A stretch of 64,000 bases of DNA from Ulota crispa (taxonomy: Eukaryota > Streptophyta > Bryopsida > Orthotrichales > Orthotrichaceae), in NCBI GenBank assembly GCA_963920765.1, contig OY987248.1, forward strand, positions 5,428,539 to 5,492,538, read 5' to 3'. The notes beneath the pieces are model-generated. The model ran no database searches, was not told the origin of the DNA, and saw only the letters and a program-made list of their open reading frames with translations. Of the stretch, positions 1 to 10,469 are shown piece after piece. Every line of letters starts with the position of its first letter. Positions within the stretch are counted from its first letter, which is position 1. Made by a program: the position numbers and the translations under genes.

Positions 1-259
1 GGAGCAAACCCAAAGATTTTTAATCTTGTAGGACAGGTAAATAAGCTTATTTTGGCCCTCGTTTGTATAATCGATCTATGAGCTCAACGAGTCTACTGCT
101 CCTTTGTTGAATTTACTGCTCAAGCAAATACGTAAATTTGTGCTAATCTGTATCCTTCAAATGCAGTGTCCCGCAGACTTGGCAGACCCAAATTCTCCAG
201 CCCAGCTCCGGTTGAACGCTGCTGTTGAGAAGCTGAATGCTGAACAAGCAGAAACTTAG
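1..259 (+). CDS. 3' end of an unidentified host gene (two exons)
   Basis: Two exons are readable. Bases 1-36 encode GANPKIFNLVGQ and end at a GTAAAT donor. The intron (37-166) has a TGCTAAT branch-point-like motif at 141-147 and a TGCAG acceptor. The last exon (167-259) continues in phase 0 as CPADLADPNSPAQ, then LRLNAAVEKLNAEQAET, and stops at TAG 257-259. Phase, donor, acceptor and branch point all agree, so a real spliced gene entering from the left edge is likely. The charged Glu/Lys/Ala-rich tail suggests a helical C terminus. I do not recognise the protein family, and most of the gene lies outside the window. The open frame at 259-450 on the same strand is probably just 3' untranslated sequence. 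Confidence 0.5.
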
Positions 260-900
260 TGGCACGTGGATTTTCCTCTACAGTAGCAAGAAACTGCGAG
301 CCTAGTTTTCATGTTGTACATGAAATCAGAGTACCGCAAAATCAGGGTACTTTTTCTGGCTTCTGTATCTGCTATGGAGAAGGAAATGCTACTGGTAAGT
401 TTGTGCTTATTGTATTACAGTGCACGCGTAGAATGCAAGAATTTTCTTAGAGTTTAAGAGTCTAGACTAAAGCACAGCACACTCATTGGTATGAAGTATC
501 CATTGGGTCATTTCACACGTATTTTGTGAGCAATGCGGCTGATTACTTGAGATTTGAGGAGTAGGAATGATTTGGACAAGAAGCGAGTGATATTATTTTT
601 TCGTACCAATTTTGGAATGCACAAAGTTTGTGCTGTTATGACATTGTGAAATGGCTAATGAATCGTGATTTTTCTGGACAGATTGCAGTTCTTACTACAT
701 CTAGTCAAAATTCTCTCAGTTCTTAGAGTGGGTTTGATTGGTGCTTTTACCGCTCTTGAAAATTTGGAAGACATTGGAGTCGTTTTCAACCTGTCACCAG
801 TTCGCAATAACAGTCTCTGATTCCTTCTTTCTAAGGAATTTGTGAGGAGGGTGGTTTAAATAAACAAAAATTCAGCACTCAAATGTGATGTTTTGTGCAT
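260..900 (+). other. probable 3' UTR and downstream flank of the first gene
   Basis: This follows directly after the stop codon at 257-259. It contains no convincing coding exon. An AATAAA hexamer lies at 859-864 and could be the polyadenylation signal, about 600 bases after the stop, which is long but possible. Another intron in the UTR cannot be excluded. Confidence 0.3.
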
Positions 901-1689
901 TTTGCTAGAAATTTCTTGTCAAGCTGATCATCATTACCAAAGACATGTATAGTCAAATATGATATAATTTAGGTTGACTGTACGTTCATAAAAATATAAT
1001 CTGGCTGACCATATGCTTATTGTGCTTTGGTGGAAAATTAAACAAAAATACAAGTCTTGTTGTTTGGAATTGATTAGTTCACCTAACAAATGAAGAATTT
1101 AAACAGAATTAGATCTGTTTTAGATTTTTGAGACACAATCACGAAGTGATTTTCACGTGCAGGTTGCATGGTGAAATTGACTTGTATGATAAGTAAGCTT
1201 AACTTGAGTTTTTGGAGTCCATTGGGAATTGGGAGGATGTAAGTTTGGCTCTCATGGCTTTGGAGCAGTAGGTCTTATTGCAAGGTTGTCCAAATAATGA
1301 AAACTAGTTTTTGTCTTGCCTAGCCTTTATTTTTCTTTTGATTAATTATGACACGTGTATGTGCTAAAGTGTACTCATGAAGCTTCCAATAGCTGATTTG
1401 CTAATAGGCATTTAATTATAAAGCACATCTTGCATTTCTTTGGAAGATGTTCAAATTTGCCACTTTGGCACCTTTATATTAAACTCAACGCAAACAATGC
1501 ATGGCCAATTTTATGGTATTGGTGTTTGCTTGATGCAAGGCTATAGAGGAGATTATAGAAGGGATTACTTTGTATTGCTTTCTTTGGGATTCTTTGGGAT
1601 GTATGATTTAATTGTGTTGAGTTCAATGGCAACTCAATTTATCTCAATTGAAAAGCATGGTTTGGCACCGTTTTTAATGCTTTGATGAA
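901..1689. other. AT-rich intergenic DNA, nothing recognised
   Basis: No terminal inverted repeat, tandem array or coding exon could be seen. An 81-codon open frame at 1440-1685 has no family resemblance and no splice context. Confidence 0.4.
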
Positions 1690-1937
1690 GCCCTAAGCGC
1701 CTAATCAACCATTTTCTGGTTGTAAATTTTGGGAGTCAAAAAGTTTTCAAGGCCCATGGCCAATGTCTAGATGTATGCAATCCCACCAATAGCCAAACTA
1801 ATTTCAACTCATTACCTCCTACTTCACTTTAGGACATGTGGCATGATTTCAATAGTTTCAATCTTGAAAAGGACACAAAACGCATTCCAAAGCACCTTTC
1901 CGTGTTCATGGTGGAAATAGCACACCGCCATACCATA

Positions 1938-2354
1938 AGGTAGAAGCACTTAATTGTGACACCATTTGTTCTCTAACATCTACAATTAATGCATAACTAA
2001 ACATGGTAGACATCCAAATCAAACAAGCATGTTAACTTAAGTTGACACCATAATTGAGTACAAGAACACAAATTGTGTAGGTGGTGATTTAAGATTGCAT
2101 GTTACATGGTCTTTGTGTTGTCGCTTTTTCATTTCAATACAACCATTTCAAATGAGGGTCTAGTGTCCACAGTAGGTAGGTCTAGAGAGTTACCTCCAAC
2201 AATTTGTAGTTTATTCTTACGATCTTAGAAAATTCCAAAAACAAATTTTCAGTTGTCTTTGCTGGTTCCCTAACCCTCCTACAATCTCGAAATCTCCATG
2301 CACACTCCTAGTGAATTGATTTAACAAAAGTGTCACATTTAGGTGCTTCTACCT
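1938..2354 (-). mobile_element. TA-type MITE, family K copy 1
   Basis: The ends are AGGTAGAAGCACTTAATTG and its near-complement at the right, flanked by TA on both sides (1936-1937, 2355-2356). It is 417 bp and non-coding. The interior matches copies at 3157-3567 and 55017-55432 in reverse and 46281-46694 in the same orientation, including the AATTGTGTAGGTGG and TCTAGAGAGTTA blocks. TA duplication and terminal inverted repeats fit a non-autonomous Tc1/mariner-type element. Confidence 0.75.
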
Positions 2355-2359
2355 TACTA

Positions 2360-2535
2360 CAGTAGTGCCTCTTTAAGATGAACCTTTATAAGAAAAAACG
2401 CTTAACTAAGATGAAAAAGATGACTATCCCTGATAGTTGGGATGCTACAAAAAATATGTTTGGTTACAATGAATGCTTTCTTTACACAAAATAAATATGC
2501 TGTCCAGATACCTTCATCTTATCAAGACACCACTA
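2360..2535. mobile_element. mariner/pogo-like MITE
   Basis: The left end CAGTAGTGCCTCTTTAAGAT mirrors the right end ATCTTATCAAGACACCACTA. TA dinucleotides flank both sides (2358-2359 and 2536-2537). It is 176 bp and non-coding. The CAGTRGTGYCTC-like terminus resembles pogo/Tigger-type elements. It sits inside the family L element and next to family K copy 1. Confidence 0.6.
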
Positions 2536-2579
2536 TAGTTGGGTATGGAACATTGGTGAAAATGTGTGCTTCCACCTTA

Positions 2580-3150
2580 GCATGAAAAAGATCGCACCCT
2601 TCATCTCGACGTGTTGCCTTCCGTCACGGATAAGTCAAGGAGTAATCAGTCGGAGCTTCGAGAGAGCTCTTCGACGTGCTTACAGCTTTTCCATTCGGCA
2701 TCAGCATGAAACACGAACTGGGCGGTGGTCAGATACGTGGCAACGGGGCGCCAGAATCGAAGCACCCACCGGAGAGCGTGGCCGACCGCCACGGCAACGT
2801 CGGCCATATCCTCCTCGCACACCATCACCGTCATCTCTCATCCAACCACCGACACCAATGCCACGCCAGTTGCCGGCATTCAAAGTTGTGAAGAAACAAT
2901 AGCAATAAGTAACCCTTGCAAATGCAAAAAAACACAGAATGCCTTGTGGTGAGACATGAAAGAGTATTATTATCATATACCGTCCAACTCAATTCAATTG
3001 GTCCGGAATCGTAACCGTCTCCTCAACCGCCGCTGTGCAACCGCTTGTGTAAATCCAAATCCTAGTTCCTGCGATGTGTCATCCCCTGACTTTGAATTTG
3101 GCGCTGTAAACGAGGCGATCGAATAGAGCTCCACTGTGCTCTGGAATGTT
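2580..3150 (-). pseudogene. GC-rich coding-like patch, possibly a gene fragment
   Basis: This patch is far richer in GC and CpG than its surroundings. On the minus strand, 2834-2646 is open for 62 codons (starts MTVMVCEEDMADVAVAVGHA, ends EELSRSSD) and most third positions are G or C, which is not expected by chance in AT-rich DNA. A second minus-strand open stretch covers about 3147-2994 (contains ELGFGFTQAVAQRRLRRRL). I recognise no family. The patch lies between the right end of a MITE (2577) and another MITE (3157), which may have interrupted the gene. It could be a live exon, a broken gene or a transposed gene piece. Confidence 0.35.
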
Positions 3151-3156
3151 TGTATA

Positions 3157-3567
3157 AGGTAGAAGCTCCCAAATGCGACACTTACCTTAAATGTGGTAAT
3201 TGGGAGGATCTTATGGGAATCAAATGGCATGGGTTTGTTAGGAAATGGGTTTTGATGCAAGGAAAATTGTTTTTGGAATTTTATGAGATCATATGAATAA
3301 ATTATGAATTGTTGAAAATAATTCCCTAAACTTACCTATTGTAAACACTAGACCCCAAAAAAGTAACAGCAAAAAAACCATGTTATGACAACAAAAAGAC
3401 CATGTCACACCCAATCTCAAACCACCACTTACACAATTTTTGTTCTCTTATGTTAGCTTGCATGTCTGATTTGGGTACATGAGTATCTTGTTTGGATGGA
3501 GTGTCTACTTTGAGTTTAATTTTAGATATTGCTAAACAGCTAGTGTTGCATTTGGGTGCTCCTACCT
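3157..3567 (+). mobile_element. TA-type MITE, family K copy 2
   Basis: Ends are AGGTAGAAGCTCCCAAATGC and the complementary GCATTTGGGTGCTCCTACCT, with TA at 3155-3156 and 3568-3569. It is 411 bp, non-coding, and closely parallels 55017-55432, for example in GGCATGGGTTTGTTAGGAAA and the ATGAATAAATTATGAATT block. Open frames inside it are fortuitous. Confidence 0.8.
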
Positions 3568-3862
3568 TACAAATGTCCCGGGGAATCCGGGAAATGAAGT
3601 TGCGTCGAAATGGCATATTTTTTTGGGTGAATTGGCAAAGCCTTTATAGAATTTGGGGACCCTCAATTTTCTTCCAACCCCTGCTAGCTTTCAACGGGGA
3701 AAACAATACAGCGCTGTTACATCTCTTTTTTTTTGGTTTATTCGATTGAAAGTTGCCTTGAGTGCTGAGAGTAGGAGAGCAGTTCCGTTGTTGTGGTGCC
3801 ATTGCCGATTGGGAGCATTGGGAATGGATTTGAATCAATCTGTAATTTTTCCTCACAAGGTA
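3568..3862. other. unclassified sequence between two MITEs
   Basis: It is moderately GC-rich, with an 83-codon frame overlapping it (3653-3904) that I cannot assign. No inverted repeat was found. It may be residual host sequence that adjoined the 2580-3150 patch before family K copy 2 inserted. Confidence 0.25.
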
Positions 3863-4259
3863 AGGTGGGAGCACCATAGCCAACAACATCTCATACCCAA
3901 CTAATGAGGTATGTTATTTCCAATATTAGCAGGAGTAAGTGCATTGGAATGCATTTTTCTATCCATTTCAAGGTTGGGATCACTTAAGTCATGTCACATA
4001 TTTTAAAGTGAAGTAGGAAGTAATGAAGTAGTTTAGTTATTATTGGAATTGCATAAGTTTAGAGGCTGGCAATGGATTTGGAGCACTTTTTGACTCCCAA
4101 AATTCAAAATAATTTCAGTTACAAATAAAAATATGAAAAAATTTGCAATCCCAATATTTCTTATCTTCCTGCATGGGAAAAAGTATTTGTTGAGAGCCTT
4201 GAACTCTTTGTAGTTTGCTGCAAAATTGTTTAAGTTGTTGGATATGGGTGCTTCCACCT
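3863..4259 (+). mobile_element. TA-type MITE, family L complete copy
   Basis: The left end AGGTGGGAGCACCATAGCCA pairs with the right end GGATATGGGTGCTTCCACCT, and the inner CCAACAAC/GTTGTTGG also pairs. Left flank is TA; right flank is TG, one change from TA. It is 397 bp and non-coding. The end motif is shared with families K and G, so the three belong to one TA-targeting superfamily. Confidence 0.65.
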
Positions 4260-4511
4260 TGCCTATACAAACACAACGGGTGTTTGCATTCACTGTAACA
4301 AACACTTCTTGGTAGATAAAATTGTCAAATAAAATATAGAAACAAATAGTCCTCTAAAATGATCAAGATATTTTGCAATGATATTTTGAAGGCTTCATGG
4401 TCAATTGTTAAAACTAATATTTACCGAGAACAACATTACATGCTAGGTCAATACAAATTATAGCTTTCCAAAAAAATTGATTTCTCTTTTATCTTTATGC
4501 CCTTTTACTTC

Positions 4512-4643
4512 AAATACAAGGAAACCATGGTTGAATTTACGTAAAAGTTGACAAAGATTGTGACTTAATCTATAGTGTACTGTAGATTAGGTCACAATCT
4601 TTGTCAACTTTTTTGTAGATTCGACCATGGTTTCCTTGTAGTG
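4512..4643. mobile_element. CACTA-type MITE, 132 bp
   Basis: An almost perfect foldback: TACAAGGAAACCATGGTTGA at the left mirrors TCGACCATGGTTTCCTTGTA at the right, and the arms continue inward through AGTTGACAAAGATTGTGAC. The right end closes with GTAGTG, the complement of CACTAC, the usual CACTA terminus; the left end is mutated to CAAATAC. One arm of a relative lies inside the element at 53882-54265. Confidence 0.6.
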
Positions 4644-4758
4644 AGGATATCCTTCAATATAGCCACTGCTAATTCCATAAAAAGAAAATGTTTTCTAGAA
4701 TTCTTTCAACATTTTTGATGCCTTATCACTTTCATGCATTTCATCTTGTCAACCTCCA

Positions 4759-4910
4759 CACTACAAGGGAAACTGTCCAAAATGACAAAAACATGTCCAA
4801 ATCAACATGGCTAAATCTACATAAATTTTTCAAATCTGATATTCTTTTTGTCATTTTGAACACATTTAGTCAATTTGGATGTGTCAATTAGGACACAATT
4901 TCTAGGGGTA
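4759..4910. mobile_element. CACTA-type MITE, right end damaged
   Basis: It starts CACTACAAGGGAAACTGTCC and ends near 4906 with GGACACAATTTCTAG, which is complementary to a CTAGAAATTGTGTCC variant of that end. ATGACAAAAA inward on the left mirrors TTTTTGTCAT on the right. A TTAA-type element begins immediately after (4911) and has probably disrupted the last bases. Confidence 0.45.
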
Positions 4911-6239
4911 CCCCTAAAGGGCAATTGTTCCCTTAAGGGACAAATGGGATTTTGGGCATGTACCTGCATCTAAACTACTTTGTGTGATTTATTGAAACTT
5001 TTATAGAAAATGGGGACTTCAAAAATCTATGTAGGCATCTAATTTTTTCTTCATTCCAACATTTATTGCAGTAGTTATGCAAGAATTTATCAAAACTAGG
5101 AAATGAGTGGCAATTTGAGTAGGACCTCTTCTTTGTAAGTGGGTGTTAACTCCAAAGAGAGTCAGCCTTTATGGGCACAAGGTATGTACACTTGGACAAA
5201 TGAGAGTGGAGTGAAAGGAGTCCATCTTGGGGGACTCCCAACCCTCCGTTTTTTTTTCCCCTTGTAAAATTTGATACTTCCATTTTTTAAGGGAATTGAT
5301 ATGTGCACACCGGGGGGTTGATAATTGCACACCCCCCTGTGGGATAAATTATAGATTCTTACCATCAGAAAGGTGAATTTGAGAATTATGAATTCAAATT
5401 TGGACTTAGAGACCATGATTTAGTCTAGAACCATTAAAAAAAGTTGCAAATGAACAACTCCTAGTGAAAAAGCTTAGATAGGGGAAAAGTGTTACTTTTA
5501 CTTTATAAAAAAATATAAGCTTTTTGACTAGGTGTTCAATTGAAACATTTTTTTATGGTTCTAGACTAAATCATGGTCATTGAGTCCAAATTTGAATTCA
5601 AAATTCTCAAATTCACCTTTCTGATGGTAGAAATCTATAATTTACCTCCTAGAGGGGTGTGCAAATATCAACCCCCCGGTGTGCACATATCAATTCCCTT
5701 TTTTAAAAGGTTTATGTTTATTTTTTAATTAATTTTTTTTTCCAAATTGTAATGGGCTAAGAGCTCTTGCCTTTCATTGTTTAGATTAATATAACTCAAA
5801 TTTATGAATTTATATAAATCCTCCAATTTTGCCTAGTTTACTTGCAAATTGCAAAACCTTCTGGCATTCAAAGGTTTTTTGAAGTATGTTTTACACCTCC
5901 AATTCATTTGAAAATTGTCCCCTAGATATCTAACTTGGTCTTCTACATGAATAAAATAAACCTCAACTTTGTGTAGAGAATTTTTTTTCTATAAGAGTGG
6001 TCAAAGGCTTCTGAAATATTCGGGCAATAGGGAAAAAAATAAAAATTCTTCTCTTCAAATGTTAATATCTCACTTCTCATCATTTAAAATGACCTAATTT
6101 TTTTCCCACAAGTACCTCCCATGGTCTAGAGCAAGATCCTATGGTTATATTTTCAAAAATACTTTTTTTCCTACATTTCTACTCATTCCCCAAAAGTGGC
6201 AATTTTGGTGATTTTCACATAAAAAAGGGTCTTTAGGGG
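4911..6239 (+). mobile_element. piggyBac-like MITE, family PB-A, with nested hAT-type MITE
   Basis: Ends are CCCCTAAAGGG at the left and GGTCTTTAGGGG at the right; TTAA follows at 6240-6243, while the left flank is GGTA. The body is colinear with the ~0.9 kb family at 42939, 44990 and 56536: GGGCATGTACCT, then AAACTACTTTG, then CTTCATTCCAACATTTATTG, and at the far end AAAAGTGGCAATTTT. The extra 408 bp at 5291-5698 account for the greater length. No coding capacity is seen. Confidence 0.7.
5291..5698. mobile_element. hAT-type foldback MITE, 408 bp
   Basis: A near-perfect palindrome with ends GGGAATTGATATGTGCACAC and GTGTGCACATATCAATTCCC. It is flanked on both sides by the same 8 bases, TTTTTTAA (5283-5290, 5699-5706). 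An 8-bp duplication is the hallmark of hAT transposition. Related PB-A copies (for example at ~56930) lack the insertion, which confirms it as a discrete mobile unit. A relative lies at 60223-60637. Confidence 0.8.
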
Positions 6240-6243
6240 TTAA

Positions 6244-8560
6244 TAAGTGGGAAAAACATACAAACTCCATGCTAAAGACAAAATTCAATGTTTGATAAGA
6301 ATTAAAATTTGAGAGAACAACAAAAGAATTATAAAGCCATGTATGGAGCAAACAACAAATTTAGAACTTGAAAATGGTATTCAAATAATACTTTACAAGA
6401 AACATAAGAATTTTGGGGATTTGAGTTTTTTAAAGTCAAAAAAATGAAAATTCAATCAAACATGGGAATTTGCCCTTAGGCACATTTTATACTTGGCTTG
6501 GGGCTTGATGGAAGGCCATCTTGGTTCAAAGATCTTTTGGCCTTCAATCTAGCCCTAGTTCATGCAATCAACCCTAGTGGGGTTATAAAACCAAGCTTCT
6601 GCATACCTTACCTTGGCCTCCACTAGATTGGACTATAATTCAAGGCTATTTGCATGATGTTAATATTTTCTTACTTTTAGGGTTGCTTAATGCCATGCTT
6701 GCGACGTCAATCAACCAACACAAAAAAGTGACAAATCCATGAAAGAGACAAATTTGGGAGGTTTTGTAAACTTTTGAGTTGAAATGTAGGAAGGTTGCTA
6801 TCATTATGAACAAGGGTTGGTGGCCAATGTTGGGAAAAACATTTACAACAATTTTCCTTTTTTTATTAGAAGGAAATGAAGAAGATTTTTGTTTTGATTT
6901 TTGTGAGTATATTAATTAGCATGTATCAAACTTGAAAGTATGATTAAAAAAAAACATCCATTGAAGAAGTGGTAAAATTGTCTACATACTAACCTTTAAA
7001 GTTCCATTCAAAATTTATGATATTTTCATCTTAGGTACAAATTACAGTTGGATTCACTTTGATATATTTAAAATTTATATGAAGTTTTTAGTTTGAAAAT
7101 TTTGACAAAAAATAAATGGAGGACCAAATTGGCTCTTGATTCATTGAATTGATAATTGCTCTGAATGGTTTTATATTGAGACAAATTTTTAAGCAAAATA
7201 GAAAGTACACTTGATTCTTTTATTTTGTTTGTTCAATAAAAAATCCATATTTTAAAAGTGAAAACTAATTTTGACCAAACCGGGAACATAATGTATCATT
7301 GTGGTCCTTTAGGAATTAAAGGAAATAAGATTTTCATGAAATTTTCTAGCTGGATTTTTTTCATTTGCAAGTTTAATTAGAAATTTTAAATGTTTATTAA
7401 ATTGTTTTGAAAATGAATAGATAAATCAGATTCCACGAAAGTTTCTTAAATCCACCATATTATATTTTAACAAAGTAAGACAAGCTATGAATGATTATAG
7501 TACAATAGGATAAGAACATATTCTCAAATACTAATGAACTGCCAATTTATTGTGAACTTCTATCAATTTTCTTATTGATAAATAGAAAAGGCCACAATAC
7601 TTTTGTTAAGGCACTATACAATGTTTTTTCAAATCATTTGTAATGTGGTAAATAAATTAGTGCTTCCATCCATTTGTCGTGTAAGGTTCAATTAGAAAAG
7701 TCAACATAGAATTAATCTTTACATTTTCATAAATAAGTTGAATATGAATATAACTTCAGTATAACATAACATGACAAATCATTCATTCAAATTATCATCT
7801 TATAACATTTTCATATTTAAGTGACCCTTTTATAAAAATAACGGAATTAAAAGAAAATTATTTTGTTTTATTTTATCTTTTGATTTTTCATTTCTTTATT
7901 TCACTTCCTTTTTAGTTTTCTATTTTTTTGCCTTTTCTAATCTTATTTTAATCTTTTTTAAACTATATTTAATTTAATTTTACCATACTTATTATTATGT
8001 GTCTTCTAGTAGATTTTTTCATCAACTTATTTATACTGAATCTCTTGCCAATTTCTACCTTTGCAATATGGTGAATATTAAAAGGAAAGAGATTGTAGTA
8101 TCAATGGTTTTATTTCTTGCACTCATATTTGGTTCCAATTCCATATTAACAATTATGTAATTGATTATGCTTTCAAACAACTTTTCAATTTTTTTCATGG
8201 TCTTTCTACTATTGCAAAATGATTCAAGGGCATAAGAACGCTCAATTCAAAGATATCAGAAACAATAAAAATTTCTACATAATTAATTATTGAGGCTTTA
8301 TACAAATAAAATATTTAAAGCTCAATTAAGAGTAAATAAAGACACTTTCTACTTCTTATATTAAGTTTTAGAGCCAAGTATAAAAAAATTAGTACTTCAA
8401 TGACTAGAAGTAGCAATTACACTTGCTAGACTTACAAATTACAATTGACAACACGTTATTTATAATTACAAATCTATATGATATAGTTGAAAGTGTTACG
8501 TCTATAATTGTCCAAAGCAGTTGTCAAGCCATAAAAATTTATTTGCTCCCTAAAGTGATA
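6244..8560. other. AT-rich DNA, nothing recognised
   Basis: Long runs of A and T with no clear inverted ends, tandem array or exon. Short open frames here have no coding character. Degenerate transposon flank upstream of the Harbinger relic may be included, since a full transposase would need coding sequence before 8566. Confidence 0.4.
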
Positions 8561-9110
8561 TAAAAATGATTCTCCATAAAATGAAGAAAATGTATGCTAC
8601 GTTTGAGTTTTTAATGGTATGCCTTGCATCATTGGGTGCCCTAAACGATTTCCACATACTCATTGTGGCTCTCAATAAGGACTCTCCAAAACACTGTTGC
8701 CAAAAAGAATTCTACTCAATTTTATTACAAAGAGTAGTATATGCACAAGGTAAATTTTGGAACTTTGATTTTAGATGGGTGGAAAGCTATCACGGTTGGA
8801 TTGCATACCAAAGAAGTAAATTAGACAAAAACGTCATGCAAAATAAATATTTGACTTACAAATTGATAAAAGATGCTGCATATCCAACGAGGCTTTTAAT
8901 TTTCAGTTCATTTAAAAGAATAAAGATGGACTATCAAGGGAAAGTGCTCACTGAAATTACATATAATTTAGTACAAAGATGGTAGTAGAAAGAGCTTTTG
9001 GATGTTCAATGAAGGATTTGATTAGAACAAGTAGACGTATCACAAAAAAAATTATCATATCTAATCTTAGCATGCATTTATTTTCATAACATGTGCATCA
9101 TTCATTTTGG
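8550..9110 (+). mobile_element. decayed PIF/Harbinger-type transposase
   Basis: The open frame 8566-8985 (139 codons) resembles the DDE domain of plant PIF/Harbinger transposases. GALNDFHI (residues 24-31) sits where the family usually has GALDGTHI; FRWVESYHGW (69-78) sits at the usual GWxGSxHD site, with Gly77 in place of the second catalytic Asp; DAAYP (103-107) matches DAGYP. The terminal VERAFG block is present but in another frame (from ~8982), continuing as MKDLIRTSRRI. The N-terminal part is missing. At least one frame change and two altered acidic residues mean the enzyme is inactive. The assignment rests on motif order, not a search. Confidence 0.6.
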
Positions 9111-10206
9111 CTTCAATATGCGTTGGGCAAGAGAAGCATAGAAGGATATTAAAGACTCTTCAAATCAGACTTTGAAAACCCCTAAATTGCAAAACATGAT
9201 ACTACAACACTTTTTTATTTTCAAAGATCCTATAAAGCAAATGAAAACTATATTATAGCCTCCCATAGAAGTTTTTAAATCAGCACTACCACAACATAAT
9301 GGAAATGGTCTGGAATCTTTGGAAGTCAGTATAAGATCTTTAAAATTGAAAAATAAAAAAGAAGACTATATCAAGAAGATGTTGCACAAATTTTTTGGCA
9401 ACTTTATTTAGCAAAAAAAAACAAAAATAACCTTCCTTGGAGCACATGAAAAGGAAAGTGATTCTAAATAGACATATTTTGTGTTTTTAAATTATTTTCA
9501 TAGGTACACTTCAAGTTTATAGTGGTTTTTGTCCAATAAGTTGAATAATTGTATGAAATTTAACATAACTATTATTTCTCTTCTTAAGAGTAGAGAGCTT
9601 TCTTTAAATTAAAAATTAAAAATAAATCAAATAATGTTGCAATGCTTTTACATAAGGAATTTAATTTTTGCTACCATTATGGAACTCATTGTCATTTAGT
9701 CTTTCACAATTTTGACTACTCTTTCCATTATTATTTCATTCTCTTCTCAAATATATTTATACAAAGTTGTGTATCAGTAAATGCCTTTATAATTTTATAG
9801 TCTTTCATGTATTTTCAAATAAGCCTTTCTATGAGCAAAAAAAAGTTGAACATTCATTTATAAAATAATAATTTATTTTTTTAAAATTTATTCGTTTTCA
9901 ATTTTAAAACCATATACACAATTGATATTTTTCATATACAACATTTTTACTTTAGTATTTTTTTTATGATTTGAAGAAACTATGCCATGTGCCACTAACA
10001 ACACTTTTTGTACTTGTTTTTAATTTTAGTCATTGACAATTGATATGTTATTTATTTATTTTAAATTTTTAATCATTTTAGAATAATTTTGATTTTAGGA
10101 GATTATGTTTATTGTTTATATTTACATTTTTCCATTTTGTCAAATTTAATTGTTTGTTAAGGTTTTGTAGAAGGTATTATAGATTATGAGAATTTTTTTA
10201 ATGTTT
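9111..10206. other. very AT-rich DNA, nothing recognised
   Basis: Low-complexity A/T runs, no inverted ends or coding exon found. It may hold the eroded 3' part of the Harbinger element. Confidence 0.35.
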
Positions 10207-10350
10207 TTTCTTAATTAACTAGAAACATATAATTTAGTCCTATTTAATTATTTATAAAAATAAATTGCGTACTTTACAACTTACAAATTATTTTAATTTA
10301 CCCTTTTTATTTTTGCACTTCCAAATATAAAAATTTAATTATTAAATACT
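10207..10350 (+). repeat. left member of direct repeat flanking a Helitron relic
   Basis: About 140 bp here (from AACTAGAAACATATAATTTA) are clearly similar, in the same orientation, to 12252-12400 (GACTAGAAACATGTTAGTC onward, then TTACA.CTTACAAA and TTAATTATTAA). The pair brackets the Helitron coding remains. Confidence 0.55.
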
Positions 10351-10469
10351 AGTATACTACCAGTCATACTAACGAGATTATGTGTGACATGTGCCCCTCA
10401 AATTTTACTTTAATCCATTTTTTACTTTAGTTAAATTTGAACTCTACTCTATTTTTAAGTGGAACTAAA

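Larger units (their letters stand above)
1690..2577 (-). mobile_element. TA-type MITE (family L) carrying two nested MITEs
   Basis: The outer sequence is homologous, in reverse, to the element at 3863-4259: both share the stretch around TTTTGGGAGTCAAAAAG, the TACTTCACTTTA block and a TTGGGTATG block before the end. The right end reads GTGCTTCCACCT followed by TA (2578-2579). Two other elements (1938-2354 and 2360-2535) have broken it up. The left end is not sharp, so the start is approximate. Confidence 0.5.
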
